Of a DNA stretch of 32,574 nucleotides, positions 15,236 through 22,954 are shown piece after piece. Made by a program: the position numbers and the translations under genes. The notes under the pieces are model-generated. The model ran no database searches. It had not been told where the DNA came from and was given only the letters and a program-made list of their open reading frames with translations. Position 1 is the stretch's first letter; every line of letters begins with the position of its first letter. The stretch is taken from contig NZ_BBVD01000028.1 in NCBI RefSeq assembly GCF_000964545.1, forward strand, positions 1-32,574, given 5' to 3'. The stretch is from Comamonas thiooxydans. GTDB taxonomy: Bacteria; Pseudomonadota; Gammaproteobacteria; Burkholderiales; Burkholderiaceae_C.

Positions 15236-15412
15236 ATGTCCAATGAAAAAATTGGTTTTTTCGGGAGACTTCACCGTATGAAGGCTGTGCAACTCATCGT
15301 TGTAGTGCTTGTCGCTGGCGCGCTTTTTCTTGTGGTGAACGGATTATTTTCTGCGTGGGCTTTGCTTGAGCTGGCCTGGTCGACGATTCTCAGCTTTGTA
15401 AACCTCTTTTGA
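15236..15412 (+). CDS. Small membrane protein, 58 residues, unknown function
   Basis: A short gene of 58 codons. AGGAG lies 6 bases before ATG 15236, an excellent ribosome-binding site. The N-terminus MSNEKIGFFGRLHRMKAVQ is basic, followed by a strongly hydrophobic helix (about residues 18-35, LIVVVLVAGALFLVV) and a second hydrophobic stretch (about 38-58) ending SFVNLF. The positive N-terminus predicts an inner-membrane protein with the N-terminus in the cytoplasm. I recognise no family. An alternative ATG at residue 15 would remove most of the basic head. It stands alone between two degenerate repeats. Confidence 0.65.
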   Translation: MSNEKIGFFGRLHRMKAVQLIVVVLVAGALFLVVNGLFSAWALLELAWSTILSFVNLF

Positions 15413-15581
15413 TGCTGGCCTGCAATCATGCGTTCCGCGCCATATGCCTGTCACATCCCTGGATCCTCCGACCCAATTTTTCATTCCGTCGGATGCATAA
15501 CGGCACCGTTATCCCGGGCCTGGTGGCCTGCGTTTTCGCCCGTTTAGCTGGGACGTTGAGGGTCTGCTTTCATCTGTCGAG

Positions 15582-15628
15582 AGCGACCGTTATTGGCCGG
15601 TAGGCGAGTGTCTCGGAACGACCCTGAG
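15582..15628. repeat. Degenerate intergenic repeat, copy B
   Basis: It contains TTATTGGCCGGTAGGCGAG, then GTCTC and GAACGACCCTGAG. It matches copy A over 35 of 47 positions and copy C closely through GGCCGG, AGGCGA and GTCTC. It ends 7 bases before the 3' end of the histidine phosphatase gene. Confidence 0.55.
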
Positions 15629-15635
15629 CAGTCTG

Positions 15636-16238
15636 TCAGGCTCCAAGTGCAGCATCGCTACTTATAAAAGCCGCACTAGCTGTCCACTGCTCGGGCATCT
15701 GCAACTCCAGTGTCTCTCCATTCCCAAGCTGCCAATCAAAAAAATCCGAGGTGAAGCCCAGCACAAGGGCCCTTGAAACCTTCGCTACAAATCCATGGGC
15801 TACAAGTAATACGTTGTGGTTCTTATGGTTGGCATGTAATTCAGCAATCCCTTGCGCAACTCGCTCGAAAACTTCTTGGATGCTCTCGCCCCCATCTGGA
15901 GCATCCTGCCAGTGTCTTGTTATGTTTTTGGCCCAAAGCTCTGGAAATTCTGTAGCTGCCTCCGTTTGTGTCAGGCCCTCAAAAACCCCAACGTTTCGCT
16001 CCCGAAATGCAGGCGCAACTAGTGAAGGAATTCCCAGAGCATCACTGATGCAGGCACTTGTCTGACGCGCACGCAGCAATGGAGAGCAATACAAAGCATC
16101 AATTGGCGATGAGAACTGACGCGCAATACTCTCTGCTTGAAGAATTCCAAGCTCATTCAATGGAAGATCCAACGCACCCAAATATCTGTGCTCTGCATTG
16201 GCTTGGGTCTGTCCATGTCTTATGACTAGTAGTTTCAT
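15636..16238 (-). CDS. Histidine phosphatase family protein (phosphoglycerate mutase-like)
   Basis: A 200-residue cytoplasmic phosphatase of the RHG branch. The N-terminal LLVIRHGQTQANAEHRYLG supplies the catalytic H8 and R7, CSPLLRARQT gives the phosphate-binding Arg, AFRERNVGVFEG the catalytic acid near residue 80, and LLVAHGF the second catalytic histidine H148. Family members include CobC, GpmB and broad phosphatases, so the substrate is uncertain. The length is typical. No strong ribosome-binding site is visible. It is monocistronic, flanked by degenerate repeats B and C. Confidence 0.92.
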   Translation of the reverse strand: MKLLVIRHGQTQANAEHRYLGALDLPLNELGILQAESIARQFSSPIDALYCSPLLRARQTSACISDALGIPSLVAPAFRERNVGVFEGLTQTEAATEFPELWAKNITRHWQDAPDGGESIQEVFERVAQGIAELHANHKNHNVLLVAHGFVAKVSRALVLGFTSDFFDWQLGNGETLELQMPEQWTASAAFISSDAALGA

Positions 16239-16321
16239 GACTTTGAAGTATGGCGAGCCTTGCCTGAACTATATGTCAGAGCGGAGCGTGACAAATCTCT
16301 TGGGACAAACCGGAATGTCGA

Positions 16322-16364
16322 TGTCCGCTTATGGCCGGAAGGCGACCGTCTCAGACCGACTGAG
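16322..16364. repeat. Degenerate intergenic repeat, copy C
   Basis: It reads GTCCGCTTATGGCCGG, then AAGGCGACCGTCTC and AGACCGACTGAG, lining up with copy B. It runs across the stop codon of the DUF1232 gene at 16351-16353, so it supplies the last few codons of that gene. Confidence 0.5.
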
Positions 16365-16746
16365 GATTCAACCAGAGCCATGCCGCGACCCCCGTGGCGA
16401 CCCACAACACGATGATCATGATCGCGCCTGCGCGACTACTTGGCTTAGCCCCTTTTTCGGCCATCCACGCGTCGGCCTGAACACGGCACTTCGCAAGCAC
16501 TGATTGGGGCAGTAGCTTGACAGTCAGCCAGATCAACGCTGGAAGCAAGAGAATATCGTCCACATATCCAAGAACCGGGATGAAATCAGGAATCAAATCA
16601 ATCGGGCTGAGCGCATAAGCCACGACAAGAAGTCCCAGAGCTTTTGCATACCAAGGTGTGTCGGGGTGCTTTCCGGCGAACCAGAGTGTCACGCCATCGC
16701 GCTTGATCCGCTTTGCCCAAGCCTTTAGGTTGCCATTGAGATTCAT
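16351..16746 (-). CDS. DUF1232 (YkvA-type) membrane protein
   Basis: A 131-residue small membrane protein. The DUF1232 core YALSPIDLIPDFIPVLGYVD followed by DILLLP lies at about residues 45-70 within a hydrophobic segment, and a second membrane helix sits near the C-terminus (AIMIIVLWVATGVAAWLWL). The family is widespread, sometimes linked to stress or membrane integrity, and has no established biochemical function. The ATG at 16746 with GGAA upstream is preferred to the 26-residue longer frame. The last codons overlap degenerate repeat C, so the C-terminus may have been altered by the repeat. Confidence 0.88.
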   Translation of the reverse strand: MNLNGNLKAWAKRIKRDGVTLWFAGKHPDTPWYAKALGLLVVAYALSPIDLIPDFIPVLGYVDDILLLPALIWLTVKLLPQSVLAKCRVQADAWMAEKGAKPSSRAGAIMIIVLWVATGVAAWLWLNPQSV

Positions 16747-16950
16747 AGAAATTCCGAAGACGAGTCGGAATTTTCGCTTCTTATCGATGACGGCCACGCA
16801 TGTTCCGAAGGCTGTCGATGCCATTTTCGGCAGTCGGAAAAATACAAAGCATCTATGAGCATCAAGTTACAAATGCTTGGTCAACGCTCCTCAATTCCCC
16901 TCGTTAAAGAGACCAAGCATGGCGAGCGCCATTGCCTTGAAAGTCGCTTG

Positions 16951-17280
16951 ATGAACTACACGTCACTCTCGCTGTTTGCCGCCCTCGCCATGGCTGCAGC
17001 ACCTGGTCATGCAGAGGTCTACCTGGGTATAGGCTATGGTGCTCCGGCTCCCTACGTCGTTGCGCCTTCCCCTTCGTACTATTACGCGGCACTGCCCGTT
17101 CAATACGGACCACCGGCTGTTCAGTACGTTCCGAGGCCAGTCTATGCCCCTCGACCCGTGATAGTCGCGCCGCCGCCTGAAGCGGTTCCGGGATGGCGCT
17201 GGCAGGAAGATGGCCGACGTTGGAACAGATGGCAAAGACACCATCATCGAGGCTGGCGTGAGGATGACGACGAAGATTGA
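16951..17280 (+). CDS. Secreted Pro/Tyr/Val-rich small protein
   Basis: A 109-residue exported protein. The signal peptide MNYTSLSLFAALAMAAAPGH is cleaved before AEVYLG. The mature part is low-complexity, with repeated Pro-Tyr-Val and Pro-Val patterns (PYVVAPSPSYYYAALPVQYG, PRPVYAPRPVIVAPPPEAVP). It ends with a Trp/Arg/His segment (GWRWQEDGRRWNRWQRHHH) and an acidic tail EDDDED. Such proteins are common in Burkholderiales periplasms or envelopes without assigned function; the His/acidic tail could bind metal. The start at 16951 is chosen for the signal peptide, although its ribosome-binding site is weak. Confidence 0.75.
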   Translation: MNYTSLSLFAALAMAAAPGHAEVYLGIGYGAPAPYVVAPSPSYYYAALPVQYGPPAVQYVPRPVYAPRPVIVAPPPEAVPGWRWQEDGRRWNRWQRHHHRGWREDDDED

Positions 17281-17358
17281 TGGCGACGCCAGACGTCGGT
17301 ATTTGATCTCTGCGTGGCCGCGAACGGCGGGTCCAGGGTGAAAGCTTTTTTAACGGGC

Positions 17359-18342
17359 TTACTTGCGCACAGGTGTCGCCGGCAAGCACCCCATACCTTC
17401 CAAAGCAGCCTCCACCGCCTCATCCAGCGGCGTATGCGGCTCATGCCCGAGCGTCGAGACCAGCTTGGCGTTGCTCATCTCTATCCGCGTGCTCCACAAA
17501 TAGCGCATCTCACGTAGCTCACGCAAGGTCGGTACAAAGGGCGCTGCAAGCGCGGTAAGCCACCAGGGAAAGGCTCTCACTTTGGGCTGGACTCCGCCGC
17601 GCTTGACGACCACGCGGCAGATCGCCGCGGCCAACTGGGTGCCGTCGGCGTCGCATTGGCCTGCCATGTGGAAGGCGGCAAAGGGGGCCAGCGTGTCGCG
17701 CCGCTGCACCAGTTTCACCATGGCGCGGGCTACGTCGGGCAGGTAAGCCCATTGGTGGCCCACGCCGGGCGTGTTGGGCATGCTGATGGACTTGACCGGC
17801 TGGCCCGGCTTTAGCATGCCCTGTGAGAACCAGCTATTGCCCGGCTTGGGTCCGAAGAAGTCCCCCGCGCGCACCACGATCACTCGGCAGCCCCGGCTGC
17901 TGGCCTGCTGCAGGCGCCGCTCCATCTCCACACGGATGGCACCCTTGGGGGTGAGGGGCTGCTGCAGCGAATCTTCATGTAACGTGGGAAAGGCGCCGGG
18001 ACCATAGTTGTAGACTGAGCCAGGCAGCACGATGGTGGCGCCGTTGGCCTGCGCGGCGACAATGGTGTTGTCCAGCATGGGCAGCACCAGCTCACCCCAG
18101 CGGCGGTAGCCGGGCGGGTTGACGGCGTGCACAAGGACGGAGCAGCCTTCGGCCGCGGCCAGCACATCGTCGCGGTTCATCGCGTCGCCGCGCACCCAGG
18201 TCATGCCGTCGCGCAGCTCAATTTGCTGCTCGCAGTTGCGGCGCAATGCGCGCACTGTCCAGCCTGCGTCGCGTAGCTGCCGTGCCACTTCGCCACCGAT
18301 GCCGCCGGTGGCGCCTAGAACCAAGGCCGTGTTGCTTTCCAT
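17359..18342 (-). CDS. NAD(P)-dependent epimerase/dehydratase-like (atypical SDR)
   Basis: A 327-residue Rossmann-fold protein. The nucleotide-binding loop is ALVLGATGGIGGEVARQL (GATGGIG at 10-16). RALRR follows strand two, WVRGDAMNRDD and VLVHAVNPP follow the extended SDR pattern, and VYNYGP holds the likely active-site Tyr region. The C-terminal part has GHQWAYLPDVARAMVKL, typical of NmrA or epimerase-like SDRs. The substrate is unknown. It is divergently transcribed from the LysR gene at 18440 across a gap of about 97 bases, so that regulator probably controls it. The ATG at 18342 is the only sensible start. Confidence 0.9.
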   Translation of the reverse strand: MESNTALVLGATGGIGGEVARQLRDAGWTVRALRRNCEQQIELRDGMTWVRGDAMNRDDVLAAAEGCSVLVHAVNPPGYRRWGELVLPMLDNTIVAAQANGATIVLPGSVYNYGPGAFPTLHEDSLQQPLTPKGAIRVEMERRLQQASSRGCRVIVVRAGDFFGPKPGNSWFSQGMLKPGQPVKSISMPNTPGVGHQWAYLPDVARAMVKLVQRRDTLAPFAAFHMAGQCDADGTQLAAAICRVVVKRGGVQPKVRAFPWWLTALAAPFVPTLRELREMRYLWSTRIEMSNAKLVSTLGHEPHTPLDEAVEAALEGMGCLPATPVRK

Positions 18343-18426
18343 CCCGTTACCCCTGAATTTGTTGCGATGAGAGGGAGTTTCGGGCGGGCGCCGCTATTAA
18401 GCAATTGACCAACATATGGTAGCCGC

Positions 18427-18442
18427 CATACATTTTTGTATG
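18427..18442. promoter_or_regulatory. Inverted repeat overlapping the LysR start codon
   Basis: CATACA (18427-18432) and TGTATG (18437-18442) are exact reverse complements with four T between them. The right arm contains the ATG at 18440. It lies in the divergent SDR/LysR gap and may be an autoregulatory operator. If the true start is ATG 18416, the repeat falls inside the coding sequence. Confidence 0.4.
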
Positions 18443-19342
18443 ACCAAGGACAACACTACCGAGATCGGCTGGGAGCTGTACCGCTCCTATTTGGGCGTGC
18501 TGGAAGAGGGCTCACTGTCCGGTGCGGCGCGCGCCATGGGAATTGCCCAGCCCACCGTGGGGCGGCATGTGGACGCGCTGGAAAAAGCGCTGGGTGTGAC
18601 GCTGTTTACACGTTCGCAAATGGGGCTTCTACCCACCGAGGCGGCGCTTGCGCTGAAGCCGTTTGCCCAGACCATGCACAGCGCTGCCGCTGCGCTCAGA
18701 CGGGTGGCCGAAAGCCAAGGCTCGGGCATCCAGGGCACAGTGCGCGTGACGGCCAGCGAGGTGATAGGGCAAGAGGTATTGCCACCCATCCTGGCGCAAC
18801 TGCAGGACACACACCCGGGCCTGACGGTGGAGCTGGTGCTGACCAGCCGCGTACAGGACCTGCTGCAGCGCGAGGCCGACATCGCCGTGCGCATGACACA
18901 ACCCAGGCAGGAACAACTGATTGCCCGGCGCGTTGGGGTGATGCCACTTGGCCTGCATGCGCACAAGCGTTATCTGGACAAGCATGGGACGCCGGCCTCG
19001 CTGGCCGATCTGGCGCAGCACGCGCTGATTGGCTTTGATGAAGAGGCGCCGTTCGTGCGTGCCGCACGCAAGGCATTCCCGATCTGGAGCCGCGAAAACT
19101 TTGCGGTGCGCACCGACAACGACATGGCACAGATGGCGCTGATCCGGGCCGGCTGCGGTATTGGTGTGTGCCAAGTGAATCTGGCGGCGCGCGACCCGAA
19201 TCTGGTGAACATATTGCCTGGAAGCATTCCGCTGAGCCTGGAGACCTGGCTCACCATGCACGAAGATCTGCGCAACAATCCGAGCTGCAAGGTGACATTT
19301 GATGCGCTGTTGAAGGGGCTGCAAGACTACATGCTTGCCTAG
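18440..19342 (+). CDS. LysR-family transcriptional regulator (divergent from the SDR gene)
   Basis: About 300 residues. The N-terminal winged helix (about 10-70) reads SLSGAARAMGIAQPTVGRHV followed by DALEKALGVTLFTRSQMG, the standard LysR DNA-binding pattern. The effector domain follows from about residue 95 (GTVRVTASEVIGQEVLPPIL) with ADIAVRM and LIARRVGV. The start may be ATG 18416 (8 residues longer) or 18440; neither has a good Shine-Dalgarno. It most likely regulates the divergent SDR gene. Its 3' end converges on another LysR gene. Confidence 0.92.
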   Translation: MTKDNTTEIGWELYRSYLGVLEEGSLSGAARAMGIAQPTVGRHVDALEKALGVTLFTRSQMGLLPTEAALALKPFAQTMHSAAAALRRVAESQGSGIQGTVRVTASEVIGQEVLPPILAQLQDTHPGLTVELVLTSRVQDLLQREADIAVRMTQPRQEQLIARRVGVMPLGLHAHKRYLDKHGTPASLADLAQHALIGFDEEAPFVRAARKAFPIWSRENFAVRTDNDMAQMALIRAGCGIGVCQVNLAARDPNLVNILPGSIPLSLETWLTMHEDLRNNPSCKVTFDALLKGLQDYMLA

Positions 19343-19441
19343 CAGGTTGACACGTCTGTGGGCCAGATGCGGTTGCTTGCCAATGACCGGAGAACCTCAC
19401 TTTGCTATCGGCCCCCGGAACCGACGTGAATCATGGACAGC

Positions 19442-20332
19442 TCAGGCAGCAGGGAACACGTGCGCGCACAAGAAATCAACCAGAGCCCGTACCTTCGGCG
19501 ACGGGTACTTGCTTGCCGGCCACAGCACATAAAAAACGCCTCTGCGCTCCATATGGTCGGGAAGTAGCGGTAGCAGCCGGCCATCGGCCAGTTGTTCACG
19601 AATGGAAAATTCCGGCAGGTAGGCAATTCCCAGTCCCTGCAAGGCAAAGCACACGCGCGTCTCGATGTTGTTGCAGATCATCGAGGTGGGCAGCTGCAAC
19701 TCGGTTTCGCCGGACATGGTTCGCAGAGTCCATGGCTCCAGCTTGCCGCTATGGGGGAAGCGGTAGTGCAGACAATGGTGTTGCATCAGATCCGCAGGCT
19801 CCCGAGGCGTCCCTCGCCGAGCCAGATAATCTGGCGAAGCCACCAGCAGCGAACGGAAAGCCCCGAGCCTGCGTGCCGTGAGGCGAGAGTCACTGGGCTC
19901 ACCCGTGCGCACCACGGCGTCGAAGCCGTCCTCGATCACGTCAACCAGTTGGTCGGTGAAGTCCAGGTCCAGTTCGATCTCGGGGTACTTGCGCATGAAC
20001 TCGCCGAGCACCGGCAGCACCAGCGAGCTAACCAGCGGCAAACTCACTCTCAAGCGACCGCGTGGTGCACTGCTGGCTTGCGCCAGTTCGAGCTCTGCCG
20101 CTTCGATCTCGGCCAGGATACGTCGGCTGCGCTCCAGGAACAGCATGCCCTCGGCTGTCAACGTGACACTGCGCGTGCTGCGGTGAAACAAGCGCACGCC
20201 CAGCCGATCTTCCAGCCGCGCCACGCTCTTGCCTACGGCGGAGGCCGACACGCCCAACAGCCGGCCGGCGGCAACAAAACTTCGCGTCTCGGCAACCTGC
20301 ACGAACACGGCGAAACCATTCAAGCTGTCCAT
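19442..20332 (-). CDS. LysR-family transcriptional regulator (divergent from the hydrolase-exporter pair)
   Basis: 296 residues. The DNA-binding domain reads MDSLNGFAVFVQVAETRSFV, then GVSASAVGKSVARLEDRLGV and RLFHRSTRSVTLT, matching the large LysR subgroup close to DmlR or AaeR. The effector domain starts at about residue 90 (GRLRVSLPLVSS) and includes DAVVRTGEPSDSRLTARRLG. It is divergent from the beta-lactamase-like gene at 20449, with 116 bases between, so it probably controls that gene and the following MFS exporter. The intergenic gap contains the possible half-sites ATTAAAG (20344-20350) and CTTTAAT (20392-20398). Confidence 0.93.
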   Translation of the reverse strand: MDSLNGFAVFVQVAETRSFVAAGRLLGVSASAVGKSVARLEDRLGVRLFHRSTRSVTLTAEGMLFLERSRRILAEIEAAELELAQASSAPRGRLRVSLPLVSSLVLPVLGEFMRKYPEIELDLDFTDQLVDVIEDGFDAVVRTGEPSDSRLTARRLGAFRSLLVASPDYLARRGTPREPADLMQHHCLHYRFPHSGKLEPWTLRTMSGETELQLPTSMICNNIETRVCFALQGLGIAYLPEFSIREQLADGRLLPLLPDHMERRGVFYVLWPASKYPSPKVRALVDFLCAHVFPAA

Positions 20333-20448
20333 AACGCACTTAGATTAAAGACATGTTTGTCCGCATAAAAAGGAACTGTAGCCTACTTTTTCTTTAATGT
20401 CAGACTTTCTATCGTCACGGCGTGATCCATTGAATCAAGGGCTCTTCC

Positions 20449-21642
20449 GTGACTTATCCCGTCTTTTCCTTACGTCCGGGCATTTCGCCCGTACATCAGT
20501 CCACCCGCATCCATGCCGCCGTTCAGCAGGCTCTGGATGAGCGGCGACTGGTCGGTGCCGTCGTGCTGGTGGCACACAACGGCGAATTGATCCACCAACA
20601 GGCCGCCGGCTATGCCGACCGCGAGAGAGCGCGCGCGATGGAGCTGACAACCATCTTCCGGTTGGCATCGGTGAGCAAACCCATCGTTTCGACCGCTGCG
20701 CTTGCGTTAGTAGCGCAAGGTCGCCTCGATCTGGATGAGGACATCGGCCGCTGGCTCCCGCAGTTCCAGCCCCGGTTGATTGATGGCAGCCCGGCACGCA
20801 TCACTGCCAGGCAGCTGCTTAGCCACACCGCAGGGCTGGGCTATCGCTTTTTCGAGACCGATGCCGATGGCCCCTATGCCCGGGCTGGTGCCTCGGACGG
20901 CATGGATAGCGTCAACTTCAGTCTGGCCGAGAACCTGCGTCGTATCGCCAGCGTGCCGCTGCTGTATGTGCCGGGGACCTCCTGGGGCTATTCGCTGGCA
21001 ACCGACGTGTTGGGGGCATTGATCGAACGCATCCATGGCACGTCACTGGACGAAGCAGTCAACCAATGGGTAACAGCTCCCTTGGGCATGATCGATACCG
21101 GTTTCCTGGTGCGCGATCCGCAGCGCGTGGCCACTGCTTACGTAAGCGATACGCCCCAGCCACACCTGCTTGCCGAAGGTGAGGTGGTTTCGCCATTCGA
21201 GGGCGCAGTCGGCATCAGATACAGCCCGGGCCGTATCTTCGACGCCCTGGCTTTCCCTTCGGGCGGAGCCGGAATGGCTGGCACGGCCGGAGACTTTCTG
21301 CGCCTGCTGGAGGCCTTGCGGCAGGGTAGGGGAGCATTGCTTCCCGGTGAGCTGATCAACGAGATGGGGCGCGATCAAACTGGCGGACTGGAGCTGCCGG
21401 ATGCACCAGGCTTTGGTTTTGGTCTCGGCTTTTCAGTCTTGCGGGACCCGCTGCGCGCCGCGTCGCCAGAGTCGGTAGGTACCTGGCGCTGGGGTGGCGC
21501 CTACGGCCATGCCTGGTTTGTGGATAGGGCGCGCGGCCTGAGCGTGGTCGCCTTCACCAATACGCTGTACGAGGGCATGTCCGGTCGCTTCGTCACCGAG
21601 CTGCGCGACGCAGTCTATGGTGCACTGGAAGCCGTGCAATGA
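20449..21642 (+). CDS. Serine hydrolase of the beta-lactamase/penicillin-binding family (class C-like)
   Basis: A 397-residue hydrolase. The catalytic SxxK is S74-V-S-K77 in FRLASVSKP, the second motif is YS at 181-182 (GTSWGYSLATD), and the third motif region GGAYGHAWF (near 360) carries the usual HxG-like turn. There is no obvious signal peptide, unlike true periplasmic AmpC enzymes, so it is more likely an esterase or carboxypeptidase-type relative than a resistance enzyme. The start is GTG with AAGGG about 8 bases upstream. Its stop overlaps the MFS gene start by 4 bases (ATGA at 21639), so the two are translationally coupled. The divergent LysR probably regulates it. Confidence 0.9.
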   Translation: MTYPVFSLRPGISPVHQSTRIHAAVQQALDERRLVGAVVLVAHNGELIHQQAAGYADRERARAMELTTIFRLASVSKPIVSTAALALVAQGRLDLDEDIGRWLPQFQPRLIDGSPARITARQLLSHTAGLGYRFFETDADGPYARAGASDGMDSVNFSLAENLRRIASVPLLYVPGTSWGYSLATDVLGALIERIHGTSLDEAVNQWVTAPLGMIDTGFLVRDPQRVATAYVSDTPQPHLLAEGEVVSPFEGAVGIRYSPGRIFDALAFPSGGAGMAGTAGDFLRLLEALRQGRGALLPGELINEMGRDQTGGLELPDAPGFGFGLGFSVLRDPLRAASPESVGTWRWGGAYGHAWFVDRARGLSVVAFTNTLYEGMSGRFVTELRDAVYGALEAVQ

Positions 21643-22811
21643 CCGCAGCACATCAGGGCCGCATGCCCATTGCATCATTGCTGGCGCTGGCAATGGCCGC
21701 GTTCATCACCATCCTGACCGAAGCGCTGCCGGCAGGGCTGCTGCCTCAGATGGCGAGGGGCTTGATGGTGTCCGAAGCCTGGACAGGACAAACGGTCACG
21801 ATCTATGCCATGGGCTCGCTGGCGGCCGCCATCCCGCTGACCGCCGCCACCCAGGGCGTGCGCCGCCGCCCGCTGTTGCTGGCGGCCATCGCAGGCTTTG
21901 CCATCGCCAACACTGTCACGGCCCTGTCCAGCAACTATGTCCTGACGATGATCGCGCGCTTCCTGGCGGGAGTGTCGGCCGGTCTGCTATGGGCGATGCT
22001 GGCAGGTTATGCCGCGCGCATGGTGCCCGAGCATCAGCAGGGCCGGGCCATTGCCATTGCGATGGTGGGCACACCATTGGCATTGTCACTTGGCGTGCCG
22101 GCGGGCACCTTCCTGGGCAATTTGCTGGGCTGGCGGATGTGCTTCGGCATCATGAGCGGACTGGCACTGGCGCTCATGGCATGGGTACAGGTCAAGCTGC
22201 CAGATTTCGCGGGGCAGGCGGCAAGCAAACGCTTGTCTCTGGGGCATGTGTTCACTTTCCCCGGTGTACGTCCGGTGCTGTTCGTGGTGCTGGCCTTCGT
22301 TCTGGCACACAACATCCTCTATACCTATATCGCGCCATTTCTCGCGGCGGCAGACATGGCGGAACGAACAGACCTGGTCCTGCTCATGTTCGGCATCACT
22401 TCGCTGCTGGGCATCTGGGTCATCGGAGTGCTGATCGATCACCATCTGCGCGCCCTGACGCTGGGGAGTACGCTCTTGTTCGGCCTGTCGGCGTTGGCAC
22501 TCGGCCTGATGGGCGATGCGCCTGCCGTGGTGTATGCGGCAGTGGCCGCCTGGGGCCTGGCCTTTGGCGGCGTGGCGACATTGCTTCAAACAGCTATCGC
22601 CAAGGCTGCGGGCAACGCGGCTGACGTTGCGCAGTCCATGCTGGTCACAGCTTGGAACATCGCGATTGCAAGTGGCGGGCTGATTGGCGGTGCCTTGCTG
22701 GATTATCTCGGCGTCGCCGCATTCCCTCCGGTACTTCTGGTGCTGCTGGCTGCAACGCTGGCCGTTGTGTGGGCAGCCAGGCGCCACGGCTTTCCAGTTA
22801 TGCAGAGATAA
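21639..22811 (+). CDS. MFS transporter, drug-efflux/sugar-efflux type (DHA1-like)
   Basis: A 390-residue inner-membrane transporter with about 12 predicted hydrophobic helices. Segments such as LALAMAAFITILTEALPAGL, IARFLAGVSAGLLWAMLAGY and GTPLALSLGVPAGTFLGNLL match the AraJ/YdhP/SotB branch of the major facilitator superfamily. These proteins use the proton gradient to export sugars, arabinose-like compounds or drugs. The start codon lies within the stop region of the hydrolase gene (4-base overlap), so the two are probably made together. The exported compound cannot be told from sequence. A 12-bp inverted repeat follows just after the stop. Confidence 0.93.
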   Translation: MTAAHQGRMPIASLLALAMAAFITILTEALPAGLLPQMARGLMVSEAWTGQTVTIYAMGSLAAAIPLTAATQGVRRRPLLLAAIAGFAIANTVTALSSNYVLTMIARFLAGVSAGLLWAMLAGYAARMVPEHQQGRAIAIAMVGTPLALSLGVPAGTFLGNLLGWRMCFGIMSGLALALMAWVQVKLPDFAGQAASKRLSLGHVFTFPGVRPVLFVVLAFVLAHNILYTYIAPFLAAADMAERTDLVLLMFGITSLLGIWVIGVLIDHHLRALTLGSTLLFGLSALALGLMGDAPAVVYAAVAAWGLAFGGVATLLQTAIAKAAGNAADVAQSMLVTAWNIAIASGGLIGGALLDYLGVAAFPPVLLVLLAATLAVVWAARRHGFPVMQR

Positions 22812-22816
22812 GGCCG

Positions 22817-22866
22817 GGGAGTTCTTCGGTATCTGCTCCATTCCTTGCACAGCTCGAAGAACTCCC
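22817..22866. repeat. 12-bp perfect inverted repeat after the MFS gene
   Basis: GGGAGTTCTTCG (22817-22828) pairs with CGAAGAACTCCC (22855-22866) across a 26-base spacer. It starts 6 bases after the MFS stop. There is no T-tract on the + strand, so it is not a classical terminator; it may stabilise the 3' end of the transcript. Confidence 0.5.
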
Positions 22867-22954
22867 GCTTCAGCGGTACCTGCAGCGACTGGTTAGATGG
22901 ATTGCCGGGCATCTCTCATTGGCCTTGCCCGGCAGTCCCGCGTCGGCACCGCAC

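Noticed and set aside
20344..20398. ATTAAAG/CTTTAAT inverted half-sites in the LysR/hydrolase gap
   Set aside because: Only 7 bp and AT-rich with a 41-base spacer, so chance occurrence is likely; mentioned only in the gene note.
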